DNA from: Bacillota bacterium
GTDB taxonomy: Bacteria > Bacillota > Dethiobacteria > DTU022
Direction: 5' to 3'
Assembly (NCBI GenBank): GCA_033549065.1
Contig: JAWSUE010000018.1
Location: forward strand, 1 to 36,469
DNA length: 36,469 nt
Every line of letters starts with the position of its first letter. Positions within the stretch are counted from its first letter, which is position 1. Shown in pieces: positions 15,021 to 23,124 of this stretch. Both the position numbers and the translations under genes were made by a program. The notes below the pieces were generated by a model that was not told the origin of the DNA, searched no databases, and was given only the letters and a program-made list of their open reading frames with translations.

Positions 15021-16277
15021 TCATAAAGTGTCAATCAGCTTCAAGGAGTACTGCATAGCCAGGGTAACATCCTGGACATTGATTGTTCCGTCCCGGTTGA
15101 TATCGGCTCTGTCCAGCATATCTTTGTCAAGCTCTGTTAGCCAAAGGGCATGCTGCAGGATCAAGGTGACATCAATAATATTGATCACCTGATCATCATT
15201 GACGTCTCCCAGTCCGGGTGGTTTTTCTTTGGCCTGCTCAAGCTGTTCGGGGGTCCATTTAAGCCATCTTTCGATAATCAGCTGGTTCCGGCTGTTCAGT
15301 TGAGGGCCTCCGCTGATTAAATCCGGGATGTTAAAGGTGTGAATGGCCACTACCCGGTATGTATCAGCCTGCTGGTTATAGACGATAACCGGACTGCCAC
15401 TGTTTCCCGGGCTGGTGAATGCATCGTAGAAGAGGCAATAACGATCCTGTTCAACCAGTTTTCCTTCGGATCGCCATTGTCCGAGAGAGTTGCTGCCCCG
15501 GATCACGCCGGGATAACCGATTACGATCAGCTCTTCGGGAATATGGTTGAATTCAAGGGGGATGAAGGTATTGATCCCGCTAAATGGTGTTCTGAAAAAT
15601 AGAGCTGCATAATCATGGTTTACCGAATTATCACGATCTCCTTCATTTTCGTAGCGTATGTAGCTGTCATTTGTCTCAACGCTAACCGGGCTTAAAGTGG
15701 AATAGGGCTGGACCGTTTCCGGCCATTGAGTTTCATATTGCCCGGGAGAGAAGCGTAGAGTAACAAACCAGCCGCCCAGGGGATCTGAATAAACATTATG
15801 GCCGTTAGTCAATGCTGTATGCGGGCTGACCAGGAAAGCGGTGCCGCGCATGTAGGATTCCGGAAAAATGATACTTAAAAAACCGATGGTATTGTTGGGA
15901 TAAGCTGTTGCCAGGCTGCTGTCAACTGCTGTGCGGTTGTCCGTAATTCCTTCCTGATTCAGGGTGAAGGAACTACTGTAAATGTCCAGGTTTTCTCTTT
16001 CCCACTGCCTGGATTTATAGAGCAGTTGGATCACTTCTTCAGATGTGAGTTCCCTGCTGTCGGGCTCAAGCAGGGTTATTGAAAGGCTGTTATCAAGGGG
16101 ATCATAGTATTCAAGCCACTTGTGAAAACGATTATCAATAATCTGCATTACCAGGCGGTGGTTGTAAATATTTTGGTCTGCCCTGGTTGAAGCAAATACA
16201 GGAGTTGTAAATATCAATATCAAGAGCATGAATGAGGCAAGTGTTAAGAAGCAGAAACCTGATCTGGACAGCTTCAT
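15021..16277 (-). CDS. Secreted V8-like serine protease with C-terminal dockerin
   Basis: 418 residues. It has a signal peptide (MKLSRSGFCFL, hydrophobic core, cut near VFAS), a pro-region, then a trypsin-fold S1B/glutamyl-endopeptidase-like domain. The catalytic triad is His160 in ALTNGHNVYS, Asp222 in NHDYAALFF and Ser293 in TSPGNSGSPV. Residues 357-418 form a type I dockerin with two calcium-binding repeats, GDVNDDQVINIIDVTLILQ and ADINRDGTINVQDVTLAMQ. Dockerins plug into cohesin modules of extracellular complexes. No cohesin gene is in this window. Start ATG 16277 chosen over GTG 16289 because AAGGTGG lies 8 nt before it. It has its own promoter (16332-16361), divergent from the symporter operon. 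Confidence 0.9.
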   Translation of the reverse strand: MKLSRSGFCFLTLASFMLLILIFTTPVFASTRADQNIYNHRLVMQIIDNRFHKWLEYYDPLDNSLSITLLEPDSRELTSEEVIQLLYKSRQWERENLDIYSSSFTLNQEGITDNRTAVDSSLATAYPNNTIGFLSIIFPESYMRGTAFLVSPHTALTNGHNVYSDPLGGWFVTLRFSPGQYETQWPETVQPYSTLSPVSVETNDSYIRYENEGDRDNSVNHDYAALFFRTPFSGINTFIPLEFNHIPEELIVIGYPGVIRGSNSLGQWRSEGKLVEQDRYCLFYDAFTSPGNSGSPVIVYNQQADTYRVVAIHTFNIPDLISGGPQLNSRNQLIIERWLKWTPEQLEQAKEKPPGLGDVNDDQVINIIDVTLILQHALWLTELDKDMLDRADINRDGTINVQDVTLAMQYSLKLIDTL

Positions 16278-16331
16278 CTTAAATACCACCTTAGGAGGGT
16301 GATCAAGAAGCCCTGGTTATCAGTCAGGGGC

Positions 16332-16361
16332 ATTATAGCAAAATATTTACATGAAAGTCAA
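16332..16361 (-). promoter_or_regulatory. Promoter of the dockerin protease
   Basis: Minus strand: TTGACT (16356-16361), 18-nt spacer, perfect TATAAT (16332-16337), about 55 nt before the ATG. Confidence 0.7.
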
Positions 16362-16390
16362 GTTGTGCTTTTTTATTCAGTAAGTGCCTG

Positions 16391-16399
16391 TGTTATAAT
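16391..16399 (+). promoter_or_regulatory. Extended -10 promoter of the symporter operon
   Basis: TGTTATAAT with TATAAT at 16394-16399. The -35 is weak. It is divergent from the protease promoter; the two -10 boxes are about 60 nt apart, so one regulator could affect both. Confidence 0.6.
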
Positions 16400-16434
16400 G
16401 CATATATCACAGCCGTTGAAAAGAGGTTGACCAC

Positions 16435-16638
16435 ATGTCCCTTAATCAACAGAGAATCTTCTGGGTAGTGATTTTTCTGATCATGGTTTTATCCGCTTTC
16501 ATTATCCCTTATACACCCCTGCTGACCAACCTGGCCAAACCGTACGGTTCTTTTTTGTTCTGGAGCCTCTTTGCCCTGATTGTTATCTTCTGCCTGGGTA
16601 TCATCACGGCCAGATGGAGGGATGACAATGAGCGCTAG
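16435..16638 (+). CDS. Small membrane partner of a sodium:solute symporter (DUF3311-like)
   Basis: 67 residues with two transmembrane helices (FWVVIFLIMVLSAFIIPY and SFLFWSLFALIVIFCLGI) and a charged C-terminus ARWRDDNER. Short proteins of this size and layout are commonly encoded directly before SSS-family symporters (DUF3311-type). The position here fits: its end overlaps the symporter start by 11 nt, implying translational coupling. AGAGG ribosome site before ATG 16435. Confidence 0.75.
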   Translation: MSLNQQRIFWVVIFLIMVLSAFIIPYTPLLTNLAKPYGSFLFWSLFALIVIFCLGIITARWRDDNER

Positions 16639-18106
16639 TACAATCTATATAGCACTCTTCCTCTACTTCATTATTGGCAGCTTGCTGGCCCGGAGAGCAG
16701 GTAAAGGGATGAGCAGAGGGGTCGGTGAGTTTTTTCTGGCCGGACGTTCACTGGGAGGAATAATAGCGGCGCTTACTTACAGTGCGACCACCTACAGCGC
16801 ATTCATGTTGGTCGGCCTGGCCGGTTTTACCTATATTGGTGGCGTCGGTGCCCTCGGTTTTGAGTTGATCTATCTGTCTGGTTTGATCCTGGTAGCTTTT
16901 TTCGGCCCCCGCTTCTGGTTGGTTGGCAATAAATATAATTATCTCACTCCGACCGAGATGTTGGGCGACCGCTATGGAAGTAAGGCGGTTTCGGCGGTAT
17001 CAGCAGTGGCAGCTGTAATTTTTTTAATCCCTTACAGCGCTGTACAGCTAATCGGGATCGGCGCTTTGCTGGAAGGTATCTCGGGAGGAACTATACCTTA
17101 CCTGGCCGGGGTAGCTATCGCAGCCTTTATTGCAGTTTACTGGACCTGGAGTGGTGGCTTGAAAGCCGTTGCCTGGACTGATTCGCTGCAGGCGGCGGTG
17201 ATGATTACCGTGGCAGTTTTATCCGTGATCTTTATTGCTTATCGCGGTTTCGGAGGTTTCGGGGGGATGTTTACACAGCTGGAGGCTGAATATCCCGCCT
17301 GGCTGACAGTGCCGGGTCCCGGATTTTTCAACATTAATGCATTTGTCGGATTAACCCTGCCCTGGTTTTTCTTCTCGCTTTCCAATCCCCAGGTCAGTCA
17401 GCGCCTCTTTGTGCCCCGTTCACTGTCACAGATGAGAATCATGGTTATGGGTTTCCTCGTATTTGGTTTTATTTATACCCTGGTTTCAATCTTGTGGGGT
17501 TTTTCCGCACGACTGCTGCTTCCGGATCTTCCTCTCGCCGACAGCGCGACTCCCGCACTTCTCGGGTTGAGTATTGTTCCGGCCTTTGTTGCCCTCCTGG
17601 TGATGTTGGGGATCAGTGCCGCGGCAATTTCCACGGTTAATTCAATAATTCTTACTCTCTCATCGATGGTCTGCCGCGATGTTTTTAAAATGGCCAGAGC
17701 TGATGCAGATGAGAGCAGGGAACTGCTGATCGGGAAAATTTTTGTTCCGCTTTTTACGCTTGTCATTGTTGCATTTGCCACAATGCGTCTCGATTTGATT
17801 GCCGCCCTTTCGGTTGCCTCTTCGGCGGGGTTGCTGGTCATGGTTCCGGCTTTGGTCGGGGCTTTCTTCTGGAAAAGGGGAACTGCTGCCGCTGTTTTAA
17901 CCAGTGTAGTAGCCGGTGGACTGATTGCGACTTTTTTGCAATACAGTGGATTGCGTCCGCTGGGGCAGTGGCCGGGGGTTTGGAGTGGCCTGGTTGCCAC
18001 AGTGTTATTTATTGGTGTCAGCTTAATTACCAAGCCTCCCTACAAGAAAGCTGATGAATTTATCGGCTATCTGCAGGAACAGCTTAATGGAAAACAGATA
18101 ATATAA
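16628..18106 (+). CDS. Sodium:solute symporter (SSS family)
   Basis: 492-residue inner-membrane transporter with about 13 hydrophobic helices, presumed to couple Na+ entry to uptake of a small organic solute. Family marks include GVGEFFLAGRSLGGIIAALT near the N-terminus, YTYSATTYSAF-type unwound helix 1 (here TYSATTYSAFMLVGLAGF), WTWSGGLKAVAWTDSLQA, and NPQVSQRLFVPRS. ISAAAISTVNSIILTLSSM is the helix-8 motif that carries sodium-ligand Ser/Thr residues. Its substrate could be a carboxylate, amino acid or sugar; it is not determined. ATG 16628 was chosen because GGAGG is 7 nt upstream; the in-frame ATG 16622 is too close to it. Confidence 0.9.
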   Translation: MSASTIYIALFLYFIIGSLLARRAGKGMSRGVGEFFLAGRSLGGIIAALTYSATTYSAFMLVGLAGFTYIGGVGALGFELIYLSGLILVAFFGPRFWLVGNKYNYLTPTEMLGDRYGSKAVSAVSAVAAVIFLIPYSAVQLIGIGALLEGISGGTIPYLAGVAIAAFIAVYWTWSGGLKAVAWTDSLQAAVMITVAVLSVIFIAYRGFGGFGGMFTQLEAEYPAWLTVPGPGFFNINAFVGLTLPWFFFSLSNPQVSQRLFVPRSLSQMRIMVMGFLVFGFIYTLVSILWGFSARLLLPDLPLADSATPALLGLSIVPAFVALLVMLGISAAAISTVNSIILTLSSMVCRDVFKMARADADESRELLIGKIFVPLFTLVIVAFATMRLDLIAALSVASSAGLLVMVPALVGAFFWKRGTAAAVLTSVVAGGLIATFLQYSGLRPLGQWPGVWSGLVATVLFIGVSLITKPPYKKADEFIGYLQEQLNGKQII

Positions 18107-18134
18107 GGGCATCTTTTTGAATTAAGATGCCCTT
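18105..18134 (+). terminator. Hairpin after the symporter gene
   Basis: Perfect 11-bp stem AAGGGCATCTT / AAGATGCCCTT with an 8-nt loop, beginning at the stop codon. There is no U-run after it (CATACT), so it may be a weak or factor-assisted terminator or a 3'-end stabiliser. Confidence 0.55.
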
Positions 18135-18164
18135 CATACTCCACTTGATTATTATATAACCTGC

Positions 18165-18470
18165 TTAATCAAATTTATACCATTCTTCACCTGTGTTTTC
18201 CTGAACTTCACCATCTATCTTCATTTCAACCTCATGCTTGAAGCTTGAACCGGGAAATGGTTTTTCTTCCGGTTCTTCTTCTGTTTCTGGATCTGACAAA
18301 TCTCCGTTTTCATCTAAGATAGCATCATCTTCATCAATTTCTTCTTCCACTATTCCCTCTTCCGGTTCTTCCTCGATAATCTCTTCCGGCAACGCCTGAT
18401 CGGAACAGCCTGTTATCATCAAGAGAAGAAGAAAGAACACAATCAGGGGTCTCGTTATAACCCCGGTCAT
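18165..18470 (-). CDS. Small acidic lipoprotein
   Basis: 101 residues. The signal peptide ends in the lipobox MITGC (Cys22), so it should be anchored outside the membrane. The mature part is extremely acidic (runs of Glu/Asp from about 30 to 70), then a short basic-acidic tail ending EEWYKFD. Start ATG 18470 has a GGAGGTGA ribosome site 8 nt upstream; ATG 18485 overlaps that site. It sits right after a second acidic lipoprotein whose tail also has a Trp-Tyr pair (DGDWYNLP). Function unknown; calcium or cation binding, or a cell-wall spacer, would be guesses. Confidence 0.75.
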   Translation of the reverse strand: MTGVITRPLIVFFLLLLMITGCSDQALPEEIIEEEPEEGIVEEEIDEDDAILDENGDLSDPETEEEPEEKPFPGSSFKHEVEMKIDGEVQENTGEEWYKFD

Positions 18471-18503
18471 ATAGATCACCTCCATGGAGAATACTGGACA
18501 AAA

Positions 18504-18983
18504 TTAAGGCAGGTTATACCAATCTCCATCTTCGTCGTCATCATCAATGGGAACTCCCCAGTCAGTTGTATCATCAACAGTTGTAATCAAAACGTCGCCG
18601 GGTGCAGGTAGATCGCTTGCGGAATCTGTAGTTACACTGCTCTGACCCGATGGTGTTGTTTCCTGTTCCGGTAAGGCTGTTTTAAGTTCTGCTTCAGGAT
18701 TTCGGAAAAAATCAAGTCCGGCGGCATAAAGATCCACACTGTCCCATTTAAGACTGCCGGGCAGGCGATCCTGCTTGCCGGGGGGAACAGCCACTTCAGT
18801 GGTTACATCTTCGGCCTCATCTTCAAAGAGCAGTTCTGAAGTTTCAGCCGGACCTTCCGAGGTAATAATCTCACGTACGGTTGCTTCACTATCTGAAGAA
18901 GAATTGATCAGGCTACAGCCTGAAAGTAAAAGACCTGCAGAGAATATAATGATGATCAACGATAGATGCCTGTTCTTGCGCAT
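18504..18983 (-). CDS. Acidic lipoprotein, partner of the downstream one
   Basis: 159 residues. MRKNRHLSLIIIIFSAGLLL then the lipobox LSGC (Cys23). The mature part is Ser/Thr/Glu-rich and probably disordered, with the segment LPGSLKWDSVDLYAAGLDFF as its only likely folded stretch. It ends in an Asp-rich tail, GVPIDDDDEDGDWYNLP. It shares layout and the final Trp-Tyr motif with the 101-residue lipoprotein 33 nt downstream, so the two may be diverged duplicates in one operon. No known domain recognised. Confidence 0.75.
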   Translation of the reverse strand: MRKNRHLSLIIIIFSAGLLLSGCSLINSSSDSEATVREIITSEGPAETSELLFEDEAEDVTTEVAVPPGKQDRLPGSLKWDSVDLYAAGLDFFRNPEAELKTALPEQETTPSGQSSVTTDSASDLPAPGDVLITTVDDTTDWGVPIDDDDEDGDWYNLP

Positions 18984-19037
18984 TTCTTAAGTCAACCTGC
19001 CTTTCAGTCCTGTACTGGTCTGATTGAATTTGACAAT

Positions 19038-19046
19038 ATTATATCA
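19038..19046 (-). promoter_or_regulatory. Extended -10 promoter of the lipoprotein pair
   Basis: Minus strand TGATATAAT (TATAAT at 19038-19043). The -35 (TAACCG at 17 nt) is weak. It gives a leader of about 50 nt before the 159-residue lipoprotein. Confidence 0.5.
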
Positions 19047-19160
19047 CACAAAGTATTTACCGGTTATATGGCTTTATTATGAAATATTAGAAGCTGTGAA
19101 GAATAATAAGTAACTTAAGACTGATATTTCTGAAGGATACTATAGTTTGTCAGACAGATA

Positions 19161-19169
19161 TGTTATACT
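19161..19169 (+). promoter_or_regulatory. Candidate promoter of the corrinoid/ABC cluster
   Basis: TGTTATACT: an extended -10 with TATACT at 19164-19169, about 45 nt before the first gene. No good -35 box is visible, so an activator may be needed. No cobalamin riboswitch is evident in the short leader. Confidence 0.4.
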
Positions 19170-19217
19170 TGCAATATATAAAAGTATCAATATTGCCAAC
19201 AATCAGGAGGAAAAGTC

Positions 19218-19868
19218 TTGAAGGATATTCTGAATAAAATTGGCACAGCTATTTTGGAAGGTGACAAAGAAAATACCCTGCTGGCTGTCCGGGAAGGCCT
19301 GGATCGCGGAATCGGCCCTCTTGAAATGATTTCAAAAGGCTTGACCGTGGGGTTAGGGCAGGTGGGTGAAAAGTTTGAAGATGGTGAGTATTTCCTGCCC
19401 GATATGATGCTTGCAGCCGAAGCGATGAGCGCTGCCCTGGATCTACTTGAACCGCATATGGAAAAAGAAAGAGCACTGGGGAAAAGTGAGTCTGTCAGGG
19501 TGGTTATCGGGACTGTAAAGGGTGATCTGCATTCCATCGGTAAGGATATAGTGATCATGATGATGAAAGCAGCCGGGATGGAGGTATATGATCTGGGAGT
19601 GGATGTACCTAATGCGAAATTTATTGATGCAGTTGAAGATAGAAACGCCGATATTCTTGGCATATCAGCCCTGATGACTACAACTATCCAAGAGCAGAAA
19701 AATGTTATTGATCTTTTATCGGAAAAGGGGCTGCGTGAAAAGGTAAAGGTCATTGTCGGTGGAGCACCGCTTTCTGAAGAATGGGCGGTTAAAGTCGGGG
19801 CTGATGCTTACGCGGCCGACGCCATATCTGGAATTAAGAAGATCAATACGCTGTTGAATCGTTCCTGA
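19218..19868 (+). CDS. Corrinoid protein, methyltransferase subunit (MtbC/MttC-like)
   Basis: 216-residue methyl-carrying corrinoid protein. Residues 1-90 form the helical cap (B12-binding N-terminal domain; EKFEDGEYFLPDMMLAAEAM is typical). Residues 92-216 form the Rossmann-like B12 domain, with the cobalt-ligand motif DLHSIG (Asp103, His105, Gly108) and later SALMTTT and VGGAPLS. It would accept a methyl group from the MttB-like protein encoded 16 nt downstream and pass it to tetrahydrofolate via another enzyme. Neither that enzyme nor a RamA-type activase is in the window. Start TTG 19218 has AGGAGG 7 nt upstream. Confidence 0.92.
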   Translation: MKDILNKIGTAILEGDKENTLLAVREGLDRGIGPLEMISKGLTVGLGQVGEKFEDGEYFLPDMMLAAEAMSAALDLLEPHMEKERALGKSESVRVVIGTVKGDLHSIGKDIVIMMMKAAGMEVYDLGVDVPNAKFIDAVEDRNADILGISALMTTTIQEQKNVIDLLSEKGLREKVKVIVGGAPLSEEWAVKVGADAYAADAISGIKKINTLLNRS

Positions 19869-19884
19869 GAAAAGGAGTGTTTCC

Positions 19885-21318
19885 ATGATAACTTACGAAC
19901 CACTTACTGCCGCAGATTTGTCCCTGATTCATGAGCTTACTTTAAAAATCCTGCATGAAACCGGAGTTGTAATTGAAGGAAAAGAAGCCCGGGAAATTCT
20001 CCTTGAGGCAGGTTGCCTGGAGAAGAATGGAAGGCTTCTTTTTTTATCAAATACTGTTGAAGAGTGTTTGGCCAAACCTATACCGGTAACTATTTACGGT
20101 ACTGATGAGAAAGTGGTCTTGCCGTTAACCGAAGCTCCCCGGACATACGCTCATAATTTCGGGTCTGTTTCTTTTTTGCTTGACCATGAAACCGATGCTA
20201 TTCGTGAAGCTACGGTTGCCGACCTCGAAGCATTTATCCGGCTCAGTGATTCACTGCCCCATCTTGATATGGTAGTTCCCAGCCTCAGGCCGACCGATCT
20301 TCCCGAAGAAATAGCCTCACTGGCCATGACCGCATATGCCCTGCAGAATACTTCAAAGCCGGTTGATATCGGCACTGCATCAGATTCCTGGGAAGTTCGT
20401 TACCTGATCCGGCTTGCTGCGGCAGTCAGGGGTGGAATTGAAAAACTTTTAGAAAAACCGATGGGGACCATCTCCATATCACCTCTAAGCCCCCTGAATT
20501 TTCCCGCAGATATTACCGATGCAATAATTGTCGGAGCCCGTTCAGGACTGCCGCTGACTATGCTGCCCTGTCCCACCCGTGGATTAACAGCACCGTTGAC
20601 CCTGGCCGGTGGTTTGGTTCAGCAAAATGCCGAACAACTGGCTTTTCTGACTTTGGCCCGTTTGGTAAATTGGGATACACCACTGGTGTACACCTGCCGC
20701 CTGGCTGCTGCAAATATGCGAACCGGTTTTGTCGGGGGCAAAGATCCCGATCTTGGTTTTTCCGGTGCCTGTGTAGCCCAGATTGCCCGCTATTATGGGC
20801 TTCCTTCGGGCGTATACGGACTTGATACCGGTTCTGCTCTTCCGGATATTCAGTCGGGTTATGAACGGGCAATAAACTGCCTTCCCCCGGTTATGGCCAG
20901 GGCAACCTTTGTATCCGGAATGGGTTTGCTCAATGGAGGGTTGCTGGCAAGCGCTGAACAGCTGGTTATTGATGATGAGATCCTGGGGATGATTACCCAC
21001 CGTAAAAAGGGTATCGAGGTTAGCAGGGATTCAATTGGTGCTGAAGTGATTGAGTCTGTTATGAACGGAGGTAATTTTTTAGCCCAGGAGCATACACGGG
21101 ATTACCTGCGCCGGGGAGAGCTGTACATGGGCAAACTTGGCAATGATGCACCTTTTGAGGAATGGAAAGTTTCAGGAAGTAAGACTGTTCGCGATGGAGC
21201 CAAATTGCGATTGAATAAAATTTTATCCGAACATCCGGGGAGAATCCTGGACAAAGTAATCTGCAACAAGTTGGAATCGATCCTGGAAGAAGCCAGGGCT
21301 GAAAAAAAAGGGCTGTAA
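19885..21318 (+). CDS. MttB-family methylamine/betaine:corrinoid methyltransferase, non-pyrrolysine
   Basis: 477-residue TIM-barrel protein of the trimethylamine methyltransferase (MttB) superfamily. Typical segments are LILHETGV-like LKILHETGVVIEGKEAREIL near the start and the barrel portion GTISISPLSPLNF, with the C-terminal HTRDYLRRGELYMGKL (normally HTLxxFRxxxxxP). There is no in-frame UAG, so it belongs to the pyrrolysine-free branch, which demethylates glycine betaine, proline betaine, carnitine and similar quaternary amines (MtgB, MtpB, MtcB). Its substrate is unknown. It pairs with the corrinoid protein and is followed by an oligopeptide-type importer rather than a betaine transporter, which is unusual. 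AAAGGAG ribosome site before ATG 19885. Confidence 0.9.
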   Translation: MITYEPLTAADLSLIHELTLKILHETGVVIEGKEAREILLEAGCLEKNGRLLFLSNTVEECLAKPIPVTIYGTDEKVVLPLTEAPRTYAHNFGSVSFLLDHETDAIREATVADLEAFIRLSDSLPHLDMVVPSLRPTDLPEEIASLAMTAYALQNTSKPVDIGTASDSWEVRYLIRLAAAVRGGIEKLLEKPMGTISISPLSPLNFPADITDAIIVGARSGLPLTMLPCPTRGLTAPLTLAGGLVQQNAEQLAFLTLARLVNWDTPLVYTCRLAAANMRTGFVGGKDPDLGFSGACVAQIARYYGLPSGVYGLDTGSALPDIQSGYERAINCLPPVMARATFVSGMGLLNGGLLASAEQLVIDDEILGMITHRKKGIEVSRDSIGAEVIESVMNGGNFLAQEHTRDYLRRGELYMGKLGNDAPFEEWKVSGSKTVRDGAKLRLNKILSEHPGRILDKVICNKLESILEEARAEKKGL

Positions 21319-21405
21319 GGGAGGTATGCTTATTTCTGGAGATTCAATCAAAAAGCTTCATATAACTGAAGGGGTAAACAATTAATTTCAAAGGAGGCTG
21401 CTGAA

Positions 21406-23031
21406 TTGCGTAAACTAAAGATAATTACCTTGTTTTTGATTTTGGTTTTTATGCTTGGTTTGCTTCTGACAGGATGTGGAGAAACAGAGGATGAGAGGCA
21501 TATACTGAGGGTCGGGTTTTTAAGAGAAATAGAGAGCCTCAATCCAATGCTTATCTGGTCTTACCAGGCCTATGAAATTATGTACCTTAACTATAACATG
21601 CTGATCGGCTGGGATGAGGATATGAATGTTGTCCCGAACCTGGCCAGTGACTGGGAAGTAGATGATGAAGGGTTGACCTGGACTTTTTACCTGCAGGAAG
21701 GCGTAACCTGGCATGATGGTGAACCTTTCAGCGCAGATGACGTTAAATTTACTTTTGAATATATCCGTGACAATGAACTGGGTTATTTTTATGATTATGT
21801 TGCCGCCATGGAAGAGATCGAGGTTATTGATGAAAACACTTTGGCGATAACTACCGATGAGCCGATAGCCTGGATGCCCCAGATTCTTGTTCCCATCTTT
21901 CCCGAGCATATCTGGTCGGAAGTTGATCCCGAAGATGCCGAAGGAGAATATGCCAATGATGATCCGGTCGGGACCGGACCATTCCAGGTTATAGAACATC
22001 GTAAGGGTGAATTTACCAGGATGGCGGCCAATCCCGATTACTTTAAAGGCGCTCCAGCCCTGGATGAAGTTATTTTTATCGTCTATTCCAATACCGACCT
22101 GATGGTTGAGGCTTTGAAACAGGGTGAACTCGATGTGATCACCTCCGTTCCCGGGGCGCAGTTCAAAGCGCTGGAGGAGGCCGGAGATCCCAATATAGTT
22201 GCCCTGGCTGCCGATTCACCTTCATTCTCCGAGCTTTCATTTAATGTCTGGGAAGATCCTGAATCCCTGGGGAACCCGCTGCTGTTGGATAAGAATATCC
22301 GGGTGGCTATCGAATATGCCATCGACCGGCAGGAGATAATTGATGTCGGTTACCTCGGTTATGGAGAAATCGGTTCAACCCTGGTTCCGCCCCTCTTTGA
22401 ATTCTGGCACCTTGATATGGGGAACGATTTCCGCAGTTACAATCCGGTAACTGCCAACCAGATTCTTGATGAAGCCGGGTATGCCATGGGAGCTGACGGA
22501 ATACGCGTCAGCCCTGAAGGTGAGCCTCTATCTTTCACAATGCTTATTCGCCAGGAATCTCCGGATAACCAGAAAGCGGCAACCCTGATCAAAGATATGC
22601 TGGAAGATGTGGGTATTTCGATCACGATCTCCGTTATCGATGAAGGGACTCTCACAGACCGTATTTTTGACAGCGATTTTGACATGTTTATCTGGGGCTG
22701 GTTTGTCGATGTTGATCCCACCTCGATTCTGAAGGTTGTTACAACCGATGAAATAATGTCCTGGAGCGACTGTTTCTATTCAAATCCTGTATATGATGAA
22801 ATGCACCTGCGCCAGCAGAGGACAATGGACTGGGATGAACGGCAGGCGATCATTCATGAAATGCAGCGTATTTTCTATGATGATGCCGCTTATATCATTC
22901 TTTCTTATGATCCGGAACTGCAGGCGTACCGGACCGATAGCTATGAAGGGTGGATTCGTAACCCGCGTACCGGACCGGTTATCTTTACCAACGTGGTTGA
23001 TACCTATGAGCAGCTGCGCCCGATTGAATAA
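21406..23031 (+). CDS. ABC transporter substrate-binding lipoprotein (Opp/Dpp, SBP family 5)
   Basis: 541-residue extracytoplasmic binding protein. The lipobox LLTGC (Cys24) anchors it to the membrane. Features of SBP_bac_5 are LRVGFLREIESLNPMLIWSY, PNLASDWEVDDEGLTWTF, LQEGVTWHDGEPFSADDVKF and NIRVAIEYAIDRQEI. Family members bind di- and oligopeptides, nickel chelates, sugars and other amides. Start TTG 21406 has AAAGGAGG 8 nt upstream. It is separated from mttB by 87 nt and from the permeases by a stable hairpin, as expected for the most abundant component. Confidence 0.93.
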   Translation: MRKLKIITLFLILVFMLGLLLTGCGETEDERHILRVGFLREIESLNPMLIWSYQAYEIMYLNYNMLIGWDEDMNVVPNLASDWEVDDEGLTWTFYLQEGVTWHDGEPFSADDVKFTFEYIRDNELGYFYDYVAAMEEIEVIDENTLAITTDEPIAWMPQILVPIFPEHIWSEVDPEDAEGEYANDDPVGTGPFQVIEHRKGEFTRMAANPDYFKGAPALDEVIFIVYSNTDLMVEALKQGELDVITSVPGAQFKALEEAGDPNIVALAADSPSFSELSFNVWEDPESLGNPLLLDKNIRVAIEYAIDRQEIIDVGYLGYGEIGSTLVPPLFEFWHLDMGNDFRSYNPVTANQILDEAGYAMGADGIRVSPEGEPLSFTMLIRQESPDNQKAATLIKDMLEDVGISITISVIDEGTLTDRIFDSDFDMFIWGWFVDVDPTSILKVVTTDEIMSWSDCFYSNPVYDEMHLRQQRTMDWDERQAIIHEMQRIFYDDAAYIILSYDPELQAYRTDSYEGWIRNPRTGPVIFTNVVDTYEQLRPIE

Positions 23032-23064
23032 CTGAAAAGAAACACTTTTATTCTGTACCGGGAC

Positions 23065-23091
23065 AGGGCCGGTCATTTGCAGACCGGCCCT
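23065..23091 (+). promoter_or_regulatory. Intercistronic hairpin between binding protein and permease genes
   Basis: AGGGCCGGTC / GACCGGCCCT, a perfect 10-bp GC-rich stem with a 7-nt loop, followed by TCACGG and not a U-run. It is therefore more likely a 3'-end stabiliser or partial attenuator that raises binding-protein mRNA relative to permease mRNA. This is common in Opp operons; the role here is inferred. Confidence 0.6.
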
Positions 23092-23124
23092 TCACGGTGA
23101 CGGTATTCCGGGAGGTAAAGTGGT

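Noticed and set aside
15021-16277. Part of a cellulosome gene cluster
   Set aside because: No cohesin, scaffoldin or cellulase genes are nearby; a single dockerin protein does not make a cellulosome locus.
17473-18033. Long minus-strand ORF of 186 codons
   Set aside because: It is antisense to the symporter, Thr/Ala-rich without motifs, and a shadow of that gene's codon pattern.
18105-18134. Standard intrinsic terminator
   Set aside because: The stem is excellent but no U-run follows on the plus strand, so I call it only a hairpin with possible terminator function.
19187-19753. Minus-strand ORF of 188 codons
   Set aside because: Shadow of the corrinoid protein gene; Ser/Ile/Phe-rich translation with no ribosome site or domain.
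19885-21318. Pyrrolysine-containing trimethylamine methyltransferase
   Set aside because: The 477-codon frame has no internal UAG and normal family length, so pyrrolysine is not used here.
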